Shown: positions 33,386 to 40,964 of the stretch, piece after piece | Numbering within the stretch: position 1 is the stretch's first letter | How the letters are laid out: each line of letters starts with the position of its first letter | NCBI RefSeq assembly: GCF_018137945.1 | Contig: NZ_CP073089.1 | Span: 3,162,001 to 3,226,000 of the forward strand | Direction: 5' to 3' | Source of the DNA: Brevibacterium sp. W7.2 | GTDB taxonomy: Bacteria; Actinomycetota; Actinomycetes; Actinomycetales; Brevibacteriaceae | Length of the DNA: 64,000 nucleotides | The notes under the pieces: generated by a model | Databases searched by the model: none | What the model was told of the DNA's origin: nothing | Seen by the model: the letters and a program-made list of their open reading frames with translations, nothing else | Made by a program: the position numbers and the translations under genes

Positions 33386-33422
33386 CGGTGTAGGATCGAA
33401 AGGTCTGTCACCACAACAGCAA

Positions 33423-33496
33423 GGCCCTGTGGCGCAGTTGGTTAGCGCGCCGCCCTGTCACGGCGGAGGTCGCGGGTTCGAGTCCCGTCAGGGTCG
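33423..33496 (+). tRNA. tRNA-Asp (GTC)
   Basis: A 74-nt tRNA with acceptor GGCCCTG/CAGGGTC, anticodon arm CCGCC-CTGTCAC-GGCGG reading GTC, and T-loop GGTTCGAGTCC. CCA is not encoded. A hairpin terminator follows it. Confidence 0.97.
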
Positions 33497-33504
33497 CGGA
33501 GCAT

Positions 33505-33528
33505 AAGGCTCTTCTTCGGAAGAGCCTT
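33505..33528 (+). terminator. Terminator after tRNA-Asp
   Basis: AAGGCTCTTC-TTCG-GAAGAGCCTT forms a perfect 10-bp stem with a stable TTCG loop, followed by TGTTTCTC. It probably ends the tRNA-Glu/Asp transcript, so tRNA-Phe may have its own promoter or depend on read-through. Confidence 0.85.
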
Positions 33529-33564
33529 TGTTTCTCTCGGCATACTTGCGTATGTCGGCGGCCA

Positions 33565-33640
33565 GGCTCTGTAGCTCAGTTGGTAGAGCGTTCGACTGAA
33601 AATCGAAAGGTCACCGGATCGACGCCGGTCGGAGCCACCA
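33565..33640 (+). tRNA. tRNA-Phe (GAA), CCA encoded
   Basis: Acceptor GGCTCTG/CGGAGCC, D-arm 'GCTCAGTTGGTAGAGC', anticodon loop CTGAAAA reading GAA, T-arm with GATCGACGCC (less usual T-loop, TTC replaced by ATCGA). Unlike the two preceding tRNAs, the 3' CCA is present in DNA (33638-33640). Confidence 0.95.
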
Positions 33641-33644
33641 CCAC

Positions 33645-33675
33645 GAAGAACCCCGCGGATTCCGCGGGGTTCTTC
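33645..33675 (+). terminator. Terminator after tRNA-Phe
   Basis: GAAGAACCCCGCGGA and its exact complement form a 15-bp stem starting five bases after the tRNA CCA, followed by TGTGTCTC. The IS element begins 24 bp further on. Confidence 0.85.
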
Positions 33676-33699
33676 TGTGTCTCAGGGGTGCCCGGATGC

Positions 33700-33727
33700 G
33701 GGTTATAGGCCAAAAAGTGTGTCCGTG
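33700..33727. repeat. IS left terminal inverted repeat
   Basis: Twenty-eight bases beginning GGGTTATAGGCCAAAAAG, identical to the reverse complement of the right end. Preceded by the 8-bp target duplicate CCGGATGC at 33692-33699. Confidence 0.95.
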
Positions 33728-33736
33728 CCGGGTGTG

Positions 33737-34894
33737 TCACCGACGTCGTCCGCCCCATCCTGACTGGATACCGATCCCGTCTTCCCACGAGAACCCCGTG
33801 TCATAGACGGCGGGACCTACAGGCTCGGCGACCGGCTCCTTCAGAGGCGTTGTCGCTAGCGTTTTCAGTTGCGACTTCGCCAGAGTCCACGGGTCACTGT
33901 GGGCCTGTGTTCGGTCCCATAAGTACCAATCCACGGCTCGTCGTCCGTGGTCTTCAGACAGTCCGCGGTGGTGACGTTTGAGATGCTTGATGCCAGCGTT
34001 GATACCGCCTTCTAACGCGTTCGTCGTCTTCGCGATCACGACCCCTTCGTCGGCGGCCTCGAGCCAGGTGAACAGATGGTTCTTCGCGATGAGTTTGGCC
34101 AGGAACCCGTGGGCCCGGCGCGTGCGCAGATGCGTGTACCACCATGTCTGCCCGGGCCTGACGTGGGCGGGTCTGCTCGTGCTGGAGCGGGCATAGGTTC
34201 GCTGTTTGAGCATACGGTCCCATTTCGCTTCCCATGTCGCGAACTCGGCCAGCCACGCTGCAGCCTGATCCCACGTCTGGACTTTCGACAGGGCCCGGTA
34301 GATCGCTTGAAGTTCCTTGTTCGCCGGCAGGGTCGGCGTCCTCGTCAAATGCGTGTTACAGGCGTGCTGGATATGGAAGTAACAGCGTTGGATTCGTGTC
34401 TGTGGCCAGAGTCTCTCGATCGTCGTTGTCAACGGCCCGTTGCCATCGACGATGGCGTAGCGGGGTGCAGGGATGGTTGAGATGAGTGCCGTCCAGGACG
34501 CGGTCTTTTCGTGGTCGCACCATTGCCAGTCGATGACGTGAGTGCCGGTGTAGGCGATGAGGACGCACCACCCGTTGGTGTAGGTGCCATCGAGCATGAT
34601 CTGATCATGGATTTCAGAGGTCGGGGACACTGTTGGGTGGATCGTCCAGCACCAGGATGTGCGGCGCCGGAACGTTCGGGGGCTGCCCAGTGGTGTGTGG
34701 GCTGGTTGTGGTGCTGGTCCCAGGAGCCAGTCGAGGAAGGCGCGCAGTTCGAATCGTTGTGTCGATCCTCGGCGTTTGGCGCTGCTGGAGGCTCCGCAGG
34801 CGGGACACCTGTACCGGGTGGTTCCGGCCTTGGTCGTGCCGTTCTTCTTCAGCGTTGTCTGACAGATCTGACATTTCGGTCGATTGCAAGCACC
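33737..34894 (-). pseudogene. IS1249-type transposase, full-length frame but no usable start codon
   Basis: The frame is open for 385 codons, the family's usual length. It opens with a zinc-ribbon-like N-terminus (CQICQTTLKKNG, RYRCPACGASS) followed by the DDE core: Asp in 'MLDGTYTNGW', Asp in 'AIVDGNGPL' and Glu in 'TNALEGGINAG'. After the in-frame TAG at 34897, however, there is no ATG, GTG or TTG before the GTG at 34630, which would delete the first 88 residues. A GTG (encoding V-L-A-I-D-R) lies just upstream in another frame, one base out of phase, suggesting a one-base deletion or programmed frameshifting. Probably inactive unless recoding occurs. Confidence 0.78.
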
Positions 34895-34965
34895 CTACGA
34901 ATGCTAAGCGATCAGAGCTAAGCAATCAGGTGATTGTCCTTGGTGTGGCTGGGATCCGGGACGAT

Positions 34966-34993
34966 CACGGACACACTTTTTGGCCTATAACCC
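34966..34993. repeat. IS right terminal inverted repeat
   Basis: Twenty-eight bases ending TTTTGGCCTATAACCC, an exact inverted copy of the left end. Followed directly by the target duplicate CCGGATGC at 34994-35001. Confidence 0.95.
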
Positions 34994-35049
34994 CCGGATG
35001 CCAGGGGCGTGCCGCTGCCAGGGGCGTGCGGCTGCCATAGGCGCGAGGC

Positions 35050-35730
35050 TCAGGCACTCGCCTTCGCAGTGACGCTGGCGATGAGCACATCGGCCGACCG
35101 CTGGATATGGCACTCGAGGGCATCGACCGCGCGCTCGACATCACGGGCCACCGTCGCCTCGGCGATCTCCCGGTGCTCAGCGGGAACGTCACGGGACTCG
35201 TCGACGACGAGCTCGCGCGACCAGTGGACGAACAGCGCCGAGCGCGCCCGCAGGTCCGTCGCCACCTTCGCCAGCGTCTCGCTGCGGCCGCCGGCGAGGA
35301 TCACCTCGTGGAACGCCCGGTGCACATGCCCCCACTCCTCGGTGATGTGCCCGCCCCCGTCGGTGAAGGCCGTGCGCTCGAGCATGTGGTGAGCCGCGAG
35401 CACATCCGACTCCCACGACAGGCTCCCATCGGCGATCGACTCGCGCAGGGCGGCGGCCTCGATGATCCGGCGGGCACGGGTGAGATCCTCGAGCGCTCCG
35501 ACGGTGAGCTCGGGAACCGAGAAGCCGCGCTGCGGACTCGCGCTGAGCAGCCCGTCCTGGGCCAGTCGGGTCATCGCCTCCCGCAGCACCGAGGCGCTGA
35601 CGGAGAATCCGCGGGCGATCTCGCCGATGCGCAGCTTCGAGCCCGGGGTGAAGCTTCCGCGCAGCAGCTCGGCGCGCAGGCGATCATAGGCTTCCGCGGA
35701 GAGCGTGCTTCCGGCTCGAGGTGCAGGCAT
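35050..35730 (-). CDS. GntR-family (FadR/FCD subgroup) transcriptional regulator
   Basis: A 226-residue regulator. Residues ~10-75 are the GntR winged helix ('YDRLRAELLRGSFTPGSKLRIGEIA', 'SVLREAMTRLAQDGLL'); residues ~85-215 are an all-helical FCD ligand domain with 'EEWGHVHRAFHEVILAGG', whose Asp/His positions bind metal and carboxylate ligands in this subgroup. It is transcribed divergently from the flavin monooxygenase and very likely controls it. A 17-bp palindrome lies 12 bases before its start codon, overlapping a TATACT box, which fits autoregulation. Confidence 0.92.
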   Translation of the reverse strand: MPAPRAGSTLSAEAYDRLRAELLRGSFTPGSKLRIGEIARGFSVSASVLREAMTRLAQDGLLSASPQRGFSVPELTVGALEDLTRARRIIEAAALRESIADGSLSWESDVLAAHHMLERTAFTDGGGHITEEWGHVHRAFHEVILAGGRSETLAKVATDLRARSALFVHWSRELVVDESRDVPAEHREIAEATVARDVERAVDALECHIQRSADVLIASVTAKASA

Positions 35731-35736
35731 AGCGCC

Positions 35737-35758
35737 AGTATAGATGGAACAGCCATCT
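35737..35758 (-). promoter_or_regulatory. gntR promoter -10 box and overlapping operator palindrome
   Basis: AGATGG-AACAG-CCATCT (35742-35758) is a perfect 6-bp inverted repeat. On the minus strand TATACT (35737-35742), a near-consensus -10 box for gntR, touches it. A repressor bound here would block its own transcription. Confidence 0.6.
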
Positions 35759-35789
35759 GTCGACGTTTGCTGAAAATATCTTTTTTCTC

Positions 35790-35818
35790 TTGCAATGTCG
35801 TGATTCAGCTCATACGGT
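35790..35818 (+). promoter_or_regulatory. Candidate promoter of the flavin monooxygenase gene
   Basis: TTGCAA and TACGGT are spaced by 17 bases in an AT-rich stretch, about 90 bp before the monooxygenase start and about 30 bp from the putative GntR operator. Confidence 0.45.
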
Positions 35819-35906
35819 GGACACCACGCGACGACCGATCGTGGCGCAGAAGTCGGATCAGAGCCTGTGGCATCGCAACGCCGATGCCGGGATGCAAGGA
35901 GGCACC

Positions 35907-37793
35907 ATGGCTGATATCGAAGTACCCGTTCTCATCATCGGCGGCGGCGGAGCCGGACTGTCGGCCTCGATGAACCTGTCGAAGCTCGGCGTCGATCACC
36001 TGCTCGTCAGCTCGCTGCCCTACACCTCGAAGCTGCCGAAGGCCCACGTGCTCAATCAGCGCACGATGGAGATCTTCGAGGAGGTCGGCGTGGCCCCTGA
36101 GGTCGAGAAGCGCAGCACGCCCGCCGAGAACATGAAGGCCACCGGGTGGTACGCCGGCCTCGTCGGCGACCACCGGTACTCCGGGCGCCGACTCGGCCAT
36201 CTCGAAGTGTGGGGCGGCGGCTACACCGACCCCGACTACATCGCGGCGAGCGCGAAGCGCACGTGCAATCTGCCCCAGATCCGACTCGAACCGCTCCTCC
36301 TCGACCACGCCCGAAAGCTCCATCCCGACCCCCGAGGCGTGCGCTTCAATCACGAGGTCACCGCGATCGAGCAGCTCGACGAGGGCGTGCGCGCGACGGT
36401 GCTCGACAAGGACACCGACACCGAGTACACCGTGCGCGCCCGCTACGCGATCGCCGCCGACCGCGGGCGCACGATCGGCCCGGCCCTCGGCGTCGGCATG
36501 ACCGGTCCGACGGACCTCATGATGATGGTCTCCGTCCACTTCTCCGCCGACCTCTCCCAGTCGGCCCGCGACGACGATGTGCTCATCCGCTGGCTCGTCA
36601 ATCCGGAGTTCGGCGGGTCGTGGTCCTCCGGCGTCCTCGTGGCGATGGGACCGGAGCACTGGGGCACGACCTCGGAGGAGTGGGTCGTGCATCTCGACTA
36701 CGCGACGCACGACAAGGACGCCCTGAGAGACGATCTCGTCATCGAGCGCCTGTGCACCGTCCTCGGCGTCGACCGCTCGGCGCTCACGGTCCACAAGGTC
36801 TCGCCGTGGATCATGGAGGGAGTCGTGGCCGAGAAGTTCCGGGCCGGTGACGTCTTCTTCATCGGCGACGCCGCCCACCGCCACCCGCCGACCGGCGGAC
36901 TCGGGCTCAACTCCGCAATCCACGACGGGTACAACCTCGCCTGGAAGCTCTCCCTCGTCCTCGCCGGCAAGGCCGACGACTCACTGCTCGACACCTACGA
37001 AGCCGAGCGCCAGCCGGTCGATCAGGACAATGTCGACGCCGCGGTCGCCTCGGCGATGAATCACTTCACGATCGACAAGGCGCTCAACCTCTCCCCCGAA
37101 GCCTCCGCTGCGGACAACTGGGCCGAACTCGAGCCGATCTGGGACGACTCGCTGCCCAACGCCGCAGAGAAGCGCCACGCGCTCAACAAGGCGATCGGGA
37201 CGCAGACGATGGAGTTCCGCCATCACAACGTCGAGTTCGGGTATCGGTACGACTCCGCGGCCATCGTCTCCGACGGATCGCCCGACTACTCCCCTATCGA
37301 CCCCGTGCGGCTCTACGAGCCCTCGACCAAACCGGGCCATCCGCTCCCCCACGCCTTCGTCGAGAAGTCGAACGAGCGCATCGCGCTCGGTGACCTCGTC
37401 GCCGGTGGGCACTTCCTCGTCCTCGCCGGCGAGGACGGCCAGGGCTGGGTCGATGCGGCGAACCGCCTGGCCGCCGAGCGCGGCCTGCCGCTGAGAGCGC
37501 ACACCGTCGGACTCGAGGGCTGCGACTTCGTCGACGTGCGGATGGCGTGGATGAAGAACCGCGGCATCAGCTCCTCAGGCGTCGTCATCGTCCGCCCCGA
37601 CCGCTACGTCGCCTACCGCTCGGTCGCCGGCGTGCCCGACGCCGACGGCGAGCTCGGAAGGGTCTTCGACTCGCTGCTCGCGGTGACGCCGGGGTCTCAG
37701 GGTGCGGGGTCGGCTGCAGGGTCAGGGTCGCGCCTCGGCGCATCCGAGTCGAACGGGGTCGCGGCGGCAGGAGTCAACGGCGTGACTGTCTGA
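35907..37793 (+). CDS. FAD-dependent aromatic monooxygenase (phenol hydroxylase/TfdB-like)
   Basis: A 628-residue class A flavoprotein hydroxylase. It has the N-terminal FAD loop IIGGGGAGLSASMNL, the GDAAHRHPPTGGLGLNSAIHDG ribityl motif, and a C-terminal thioredoxin-like domain (~residues 480-605) of the phenol-hydroxylase/2,4-dichlorophenol-hydroxylase type. It would add a hydroxyl group to an aromatic ring using NAD(P)H and O2. The ATG at 35907 has AAGGAGG upstream. Divergent from its probable GntR regulator. The last ~35 residues are Gly/Ser/Ala-rich. The substrate is not identifiable and no ring-cleavage gene is adjacent. Confidence 0.9.
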   Translation: MADIEVPVLIIGGGGAGLSASMNLSKLGVDHLLVSSLPYTSKLPKAHVLNQRTMEIFEEVGVAPEVEKRSTPAENMKATGWYAGLVGDHRYSGRRLGHLEVWGGGYTDPDYIAASAKRTCNLPQIRLEPLLLDHARKLHPDPRGVRFNHEVTAIEQLDEGVRATVLDKDTDTEYTVRARYAIAADRGRTIGPALGVGMTGPTDLMMMVSVHFSADLSQSARDDDVLIRWLVNPEFGGSWSSGVLVAMGPEHWGTTSEEWVVHLDYATHDKDALRDDLVIERLCTVLGVDRSALTVHKVSPWIMEGVVAEKFRAGDVFFIGDAAHRHPPTGGLGLNSAIHDGYNLAWKLSLVLAGKADDSLLDTYEAERQPVDQDNVDAAVASAMNHFTIDKALNLSPEASAADNWAELEPIWDDSLPNAAEKRHALNKAIGTQTMEFRHHNVEFGYRYDSAAIVSDGSPDYSPIDPVRLYEPSTKPGHPLPHAFVEKSNERIALGDLVAGGHFLVLAGEDGQGWVDAANRLAAERGLPLRAHTVGLEGCDFVDVRMAWMKNRGISSSGVVIVRPDRYVAYRSVAGVPDADGELGRVFDSLLAVTPGSQGAGSAAGSGSRLGASESNGVAAAGVNGVTV

Positions 37794-38041
37794 GGACGCT
37801 CGAGACGTGGAGAGGGCCCGGTGCGGAGCTTCCTCAACCGCGCCGGCCCCGGACCGGGCGGGCGCGGGACCGGGCGGTCGCGGGAACCGCAGGACCACCT
37901 CGGCGAGCTGGGGAGATCCCGGAGATCTCTGCAGGGGATCCGTCCTGCGCGACCGATTCCTCAGCACTTTCCGTTGCCTGTCCCCACCGCCGCGCAACGG
38001 TGCAAGAATAAGGATGTACCGACCCGAACCAAGGAGCGACC

Positions 38042-38575
38042 ATGAGCACCGGCGACACCTGGGCAGACGACACCGATCCCGCTGACAACGATTTCCTCAC
38101 GCAGGACGACGAGTTCGACGAGGAAGAGCTCGAAGAGGACGACGCCGAGCCCACCGGGGTCGACCTCACCGGTCTCGAAGAGACCGCCGACGAAGCCGAG
38201 GACGACGCCGAATCGGACGACTTCGACGAGATCGACGACGAGGACAGCGAACCCTACGTCGAACCGGGCGCCGAAGGACCCGAGGGCACCGGCATCGAAG
38301 GCGCCGACGACGCCCTCATCGCCGACGCCGGCTGGGACGACGAACAGGACGCCCCTGCGCTCGACGGCGACCTCGACACCGACCCGACGACCGCCGCCGA
38401 ACAGGGCAACCGCGACGGGGACGACATGGTCTCCTACGGCGACGACGACTCCGAGGTCGCCGAGCTCAGCGGCGACGACCTCGACGTCGACGCCCTCGCC
38501 GACGATCACGTCGAAGAGGTCGACGTCATCGACGGCATGCCGGAGACGATCGACAACGCCTACCGGGAGGACTGA
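38042..38575 (+). CDS. Highly acidic protein of unknown function
   Basis: A 177-residue protein made mostly of Asp and Glu with Ala, Gly and Thr; there are almost no basic residues until the last few. It has no signal peptide or membrane segment and is probably disordered. The ATG follows an AAGGAGCGACC site, and codon usage matches neighbours, so it is a real gene. The conserved-looking C-terminus 'VDVIDGMPETIDNAYRED' may be a docking segment. Possible roles such as DNA mimic, ion binding or chaperone-like buffer are speculation. A hairpin follows its stop. Confidence 0.75.
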   Translation: MSTGDTWADDTDPADNDFLTQDDEFDEEELEEDDAEPTGVDLTGLEETADEAEDDAESDDFDEIDDEDSEPYVEPGAEGPEGTGIEGADDALIADAGWDDEQDAPALDGDLDTDPTTAAEQGNRDGDDMVSYGDDDSEVAELSGDDLDVDALADDHVEEVDVIDGMPETIDNAYRED

Positions 38576-38594
38576 CCCTCCCCTCCCATCCGCG

Positions 38595-38629
38595 CGCCCT
38601 CTCCCCTCGTTCGCCGAGGTGGGAGGGCG
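38595..38629 (+). terminator. Hairpin terminator after acidic protein gene
   Basis: CGCCCTCTCCCCTCG pairs with CGAGGTGGGAGGGCG (two mismatches) around a short TTCGC loop, 20 bp after the stop codon. Confidence 0.6.
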
Positions 38630-38713
38630 TTCGCATGTCATCGCGGGCTCCGAAAATCGCTGAGCACAGTCAATCTATCGATTTCTGCGTTCGAATCAGT
38701 TTCGAGAAACCCA

Positions 38714-38742
38714 TTGACTTCATCTGCGTCGTGAACTACACT
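38714..38742 (+). promoter_or_regulatory. Sigma-70-like promoter of the DUF222-HNH gene
   Basis: TTGACT, a 17-base spacer and TACACT lie in an AT-rich leader about 45 bp before the GTG start at 38786. This is the clearest vegetative-type promoter in the window. Confidence 0.65.
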
Positions 38743-38785
38743 AATGTCATTAACCACGTTGACGTGGGAAGACAGGTGAATCCCC

Positions 38786-40762
38786 GTGACCGACACAACC
38801 GAATCAGTCCCCTCCGGAGCCCAGCCTGGCCGAAACAGCCGGCGAATCGACGTCGATCCGGACTCCCGTTTCGCCGCTGCCGTCGACGTCTACTCCGCGT
38901 GTGATCGCGCTCAGCTCACCGCGCTCGAGACGACGGCCGCGCTCTTCCACGACGAGGTCATCGACCACCTCAACCTCATGAATCCCGATGCGAACGAACC
39001 GTACCGGCACGCGAGCCTGACCGAGACCGCTCGGCGCTTCGCGCGGGCGCGCACCCGCGACGACCAGGCTGATACGGCATCGGACAGTCCCGCTGAGATT
39101 GCGGAACGCGATGCCGGCGAGCTCGGCTCTGCGGAACTCCCTGACACGGCATTCCTGCCCGGCTTCCCGCGCTTCCGCGAGACCCAGTCGATCGACGGCT
39201 GGGTCCATGCGCACTCCCACGCCGAGGACATCGCGGAGCTCGCGACCATCCTCGGCAACTCGATCACCACGACCTACACCCACATCACCACGGCGATGCT
39301 CCTCATCCACGGACTGCCGAAGTTCCACGAGCGCTGCCTCGCCGGCGACTTCACCTACGCCCACGTCATGGCCGCCGCGCGCCTGTGCAAGGACATCGGG
39401 TTCGCCCACCTGCCGGAGATCGACTGCTACCTTGCGCGGCGTCGCGCCGACGTCACGATCGAGACCTTCCGCAAGTCCCTGGCCATGAAGATCAGCGTGG
39501 TCGAACCCGTCGAGGAGCGCAGCGAGCGTGCCTTCGACCACCGCCGCGTCGACCTCACCACCCATCCGGACGGCACGTCGTGCCTGACGATCACCGGCCC
39601 CTCAGCGGAACTCCAAGCCTGCTTCCTCCGCATCGAAGCCTTCGCCAAAGCGATCCGGAACAACAGCACCGCACCGTTCGCCGACATGCTCCCGTCCGGT
39701 GCCGTCATCGAAGACGACCGCACGATCATGGCTCTGATGTTCGACATCTTCACCCAGACGAGGCCCCAGGTCGGCATCGAGGTGCGGGCCCACGACACCG
39801 ACACCGGCGAGGTCACCACACGGGAGATCCCCTTCGACACCGAGCACGTGCGCAGCGTCGCCGACATCGCCGATGCCCTCACCGCGGCGGCCGATCGGTT
39901 CGAGGAAGCGGCCGACGTCGACCGCGACGAGGAGGGTCGCCCTCTCCTCGGTCTCAATCTCTCCCTGCCGACCACAGGGTTCTGGTTCGCCAATCAGGCC
40001 CGGATGATCATGACGGTGCCGCTCATGTCACTGCTCGACCAGTCCGAGCTGCCGGGGACGTTCTCCGACGGCTCACCGGTTCCGGCGGACATGGCGCGAC
40101 GCGTCGCCGGCCACTGCTCGACGTGGTCGCGGATCCTCACCGACCCGGCCACCGGCACTCCGGTCGATGCCCAGGCCAAGAGCTACTACATTCCGCAGAC
40201 GGTGAGACAGACGCTCATCGCCCAATGGCAGTCGTGCACCGTCCCCGGATGCCGACGGCGAGCGGAATCCTCAGAAGTCGACCACATCATTCCGTTCGAC
40301 CACGATGACCCCGAACACGGCGGACTCACCGTGTTCGGCAACCTCCATCCCCTCTGCAAATCGCACCACCAGGCGAAGACGGACAGGAAGTACGCCGTGT
40401 GGATGGAGTCCGCCGGCCTCCTCCGGTACCGCTTCGCCCACGGAGTGAGCGCGATTCTCGTTGCAGGGGACAACCCTGTCAACGTCGAGCACGCCAGGCA
40501 GTTCGCCACGGTCGAACCACCACCCGAGCCACCGCCCGAGTCGCCACCTGCGCCACCTCCCGAGCTACCACCGCCGCCGGAACCACCGCCGCCCGAGCAA
40601 TCGCTGCCGGAATCGGGAGACACGCGCATCTCCGACGACTGTCCCGGTCCGCAGGGCGAAATCGGGAGACCCGGCTGGGTCAAGCGCATGGGAATCGTCC
40701 GGCGGCCGGCGTCCCCTCAGCAGGAATGGGTCTGGGACAACGGCGAGCCGCCACCGTTCTGA
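38786..40762 (+). CDS. DUF222 domain / HNH endonuclease protein with Pro-rich tail
   Basis: A 658-residue protein. The N-terminal ~400 residues form a DUF222 (13E12 repeat family) region, and residues ~490-545 are an HNH nuclease with 'CTVPGCRRRAESSEVDHIIPF', 'GGLTVFGNLHPLCKSHH' (Cys pair, catalytic DH, Asn and HH). A proline/glutamate tract (~residues 577-615) and a basic tail follow. This family is abundant and multicopy in actinobacteria, thought to be mobile or selfish, with unknown biological role. The start is GTG. No neighbouring gene suggests a defence system. Confidence 0.9.
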   Translation: MTDTTESVPSGAQPGRNSRRIDVDPDSRFAAAVDVYSACDRAQLTALETTAALFHDEVIDHLNLMNPDANEPYRHASLTETARRFARARTRDDQADTASDSPAEIAERDAGELGSAELPDTAFLPGFPRFRETQSIDGWVHAHSHAEDIAELATILGNSITTTYTHITTAMLLIHGLPKFHERCLAGDFTYAHVMAAARLCKDIGFAHLPEIDCYLARRRADVTIETFRKSLAMKISVVEPVEERSERAFDHRRVDLTTHPDGTSCLTITGPSAELQACFLRIEAFAKAIRNNSTAPFADMLPSGAVIEDDRTIMALMFDIFTQTRPQVGIEVRAHDTDTGEVTTREIPFDTEHVRSVADIADALTAAADRFEEAADVDRDEEGRPLLGLNLSLPTTGFWFANQARMIMTVPLMSLLDQSELPGTFSDGSPVPADMARRVAGHCSTWSRILTDPATGTPVDAQAKSYYIPQTVRQTLIAQWQSCTVPGCRRRAESSEVDHIIPFDHDDPEHGGLTVFGNLHPLCKSHHQAKTDRKYAVWMESAGLLRYRFAHGVSAILVAGDNPVNVEHARQFATVEPPPEPPPESPPAPPPELPPPPEPPPPEQSLPESGDTRISDDCPGPQGEIGRPGWVKRMGIVRRPASPQQEWVWDNGEPPPF

Positions 40763-40964
40763 GTTGCGGGCACTGCCGCGTGGCCGAAGGATCGAGGCGC
40801 TCTGTTGTACGGCGTCGCCGTGTTGCCGGAAGAGTCTGCCACTCCGAGAGGCAACCCAACCCCAGATATGGCCCGACCGGGCCCGGGATCAGATCAACCG
40901 GACCCGGCCGGACGGCCGAATGTCGCCATCACCTAGGAGCTAGCACACCCCAGGAGACGACTGG

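Larger units (their letters stand above)
33700..34993 (-). mobile_element. Complete IS256-superfamily element, IS1249 type
   Basis: A 1294-bp insertion sequence bounded by perfect 28-bp terminal inverted repeats and an 8-bp direct repeat, CCGGATGC (33692-33699 and 34994-35001), the target duplication size usual for the IS256 group. It contains a single transposase frame on the minus strand. It sits between the tRNA-Phe terminator and the gntR gene and disrupts no recognisable gene. Exact ends and an exact duplication point to a recent insertion. Confidence 0.93.

Noticed and set aside
34614..34925. A 103-codon minus-strand frame with ATG at the right end of the IS
   Set aside because: It is one frame away from the Cys-rich N-terminus of the transposase and has no family features; kept only as a sign of the start-codon problem.
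33565..34993. Integrative element or attachment site at tRNA-Phe
   Set aside because: No duplicated tRNA 3' end and no integrase were seen. The ends and 8-bp duplication are those of a simple IS inserted 24 bp past the tRNA terminator.
40505..40612. Pro-rich tract of the HNH gene as a separate repeat element
   Set aside because: It is in frame within the gene with irregular units; no DNA-level periodicity beyond the Pro/Glu codons.
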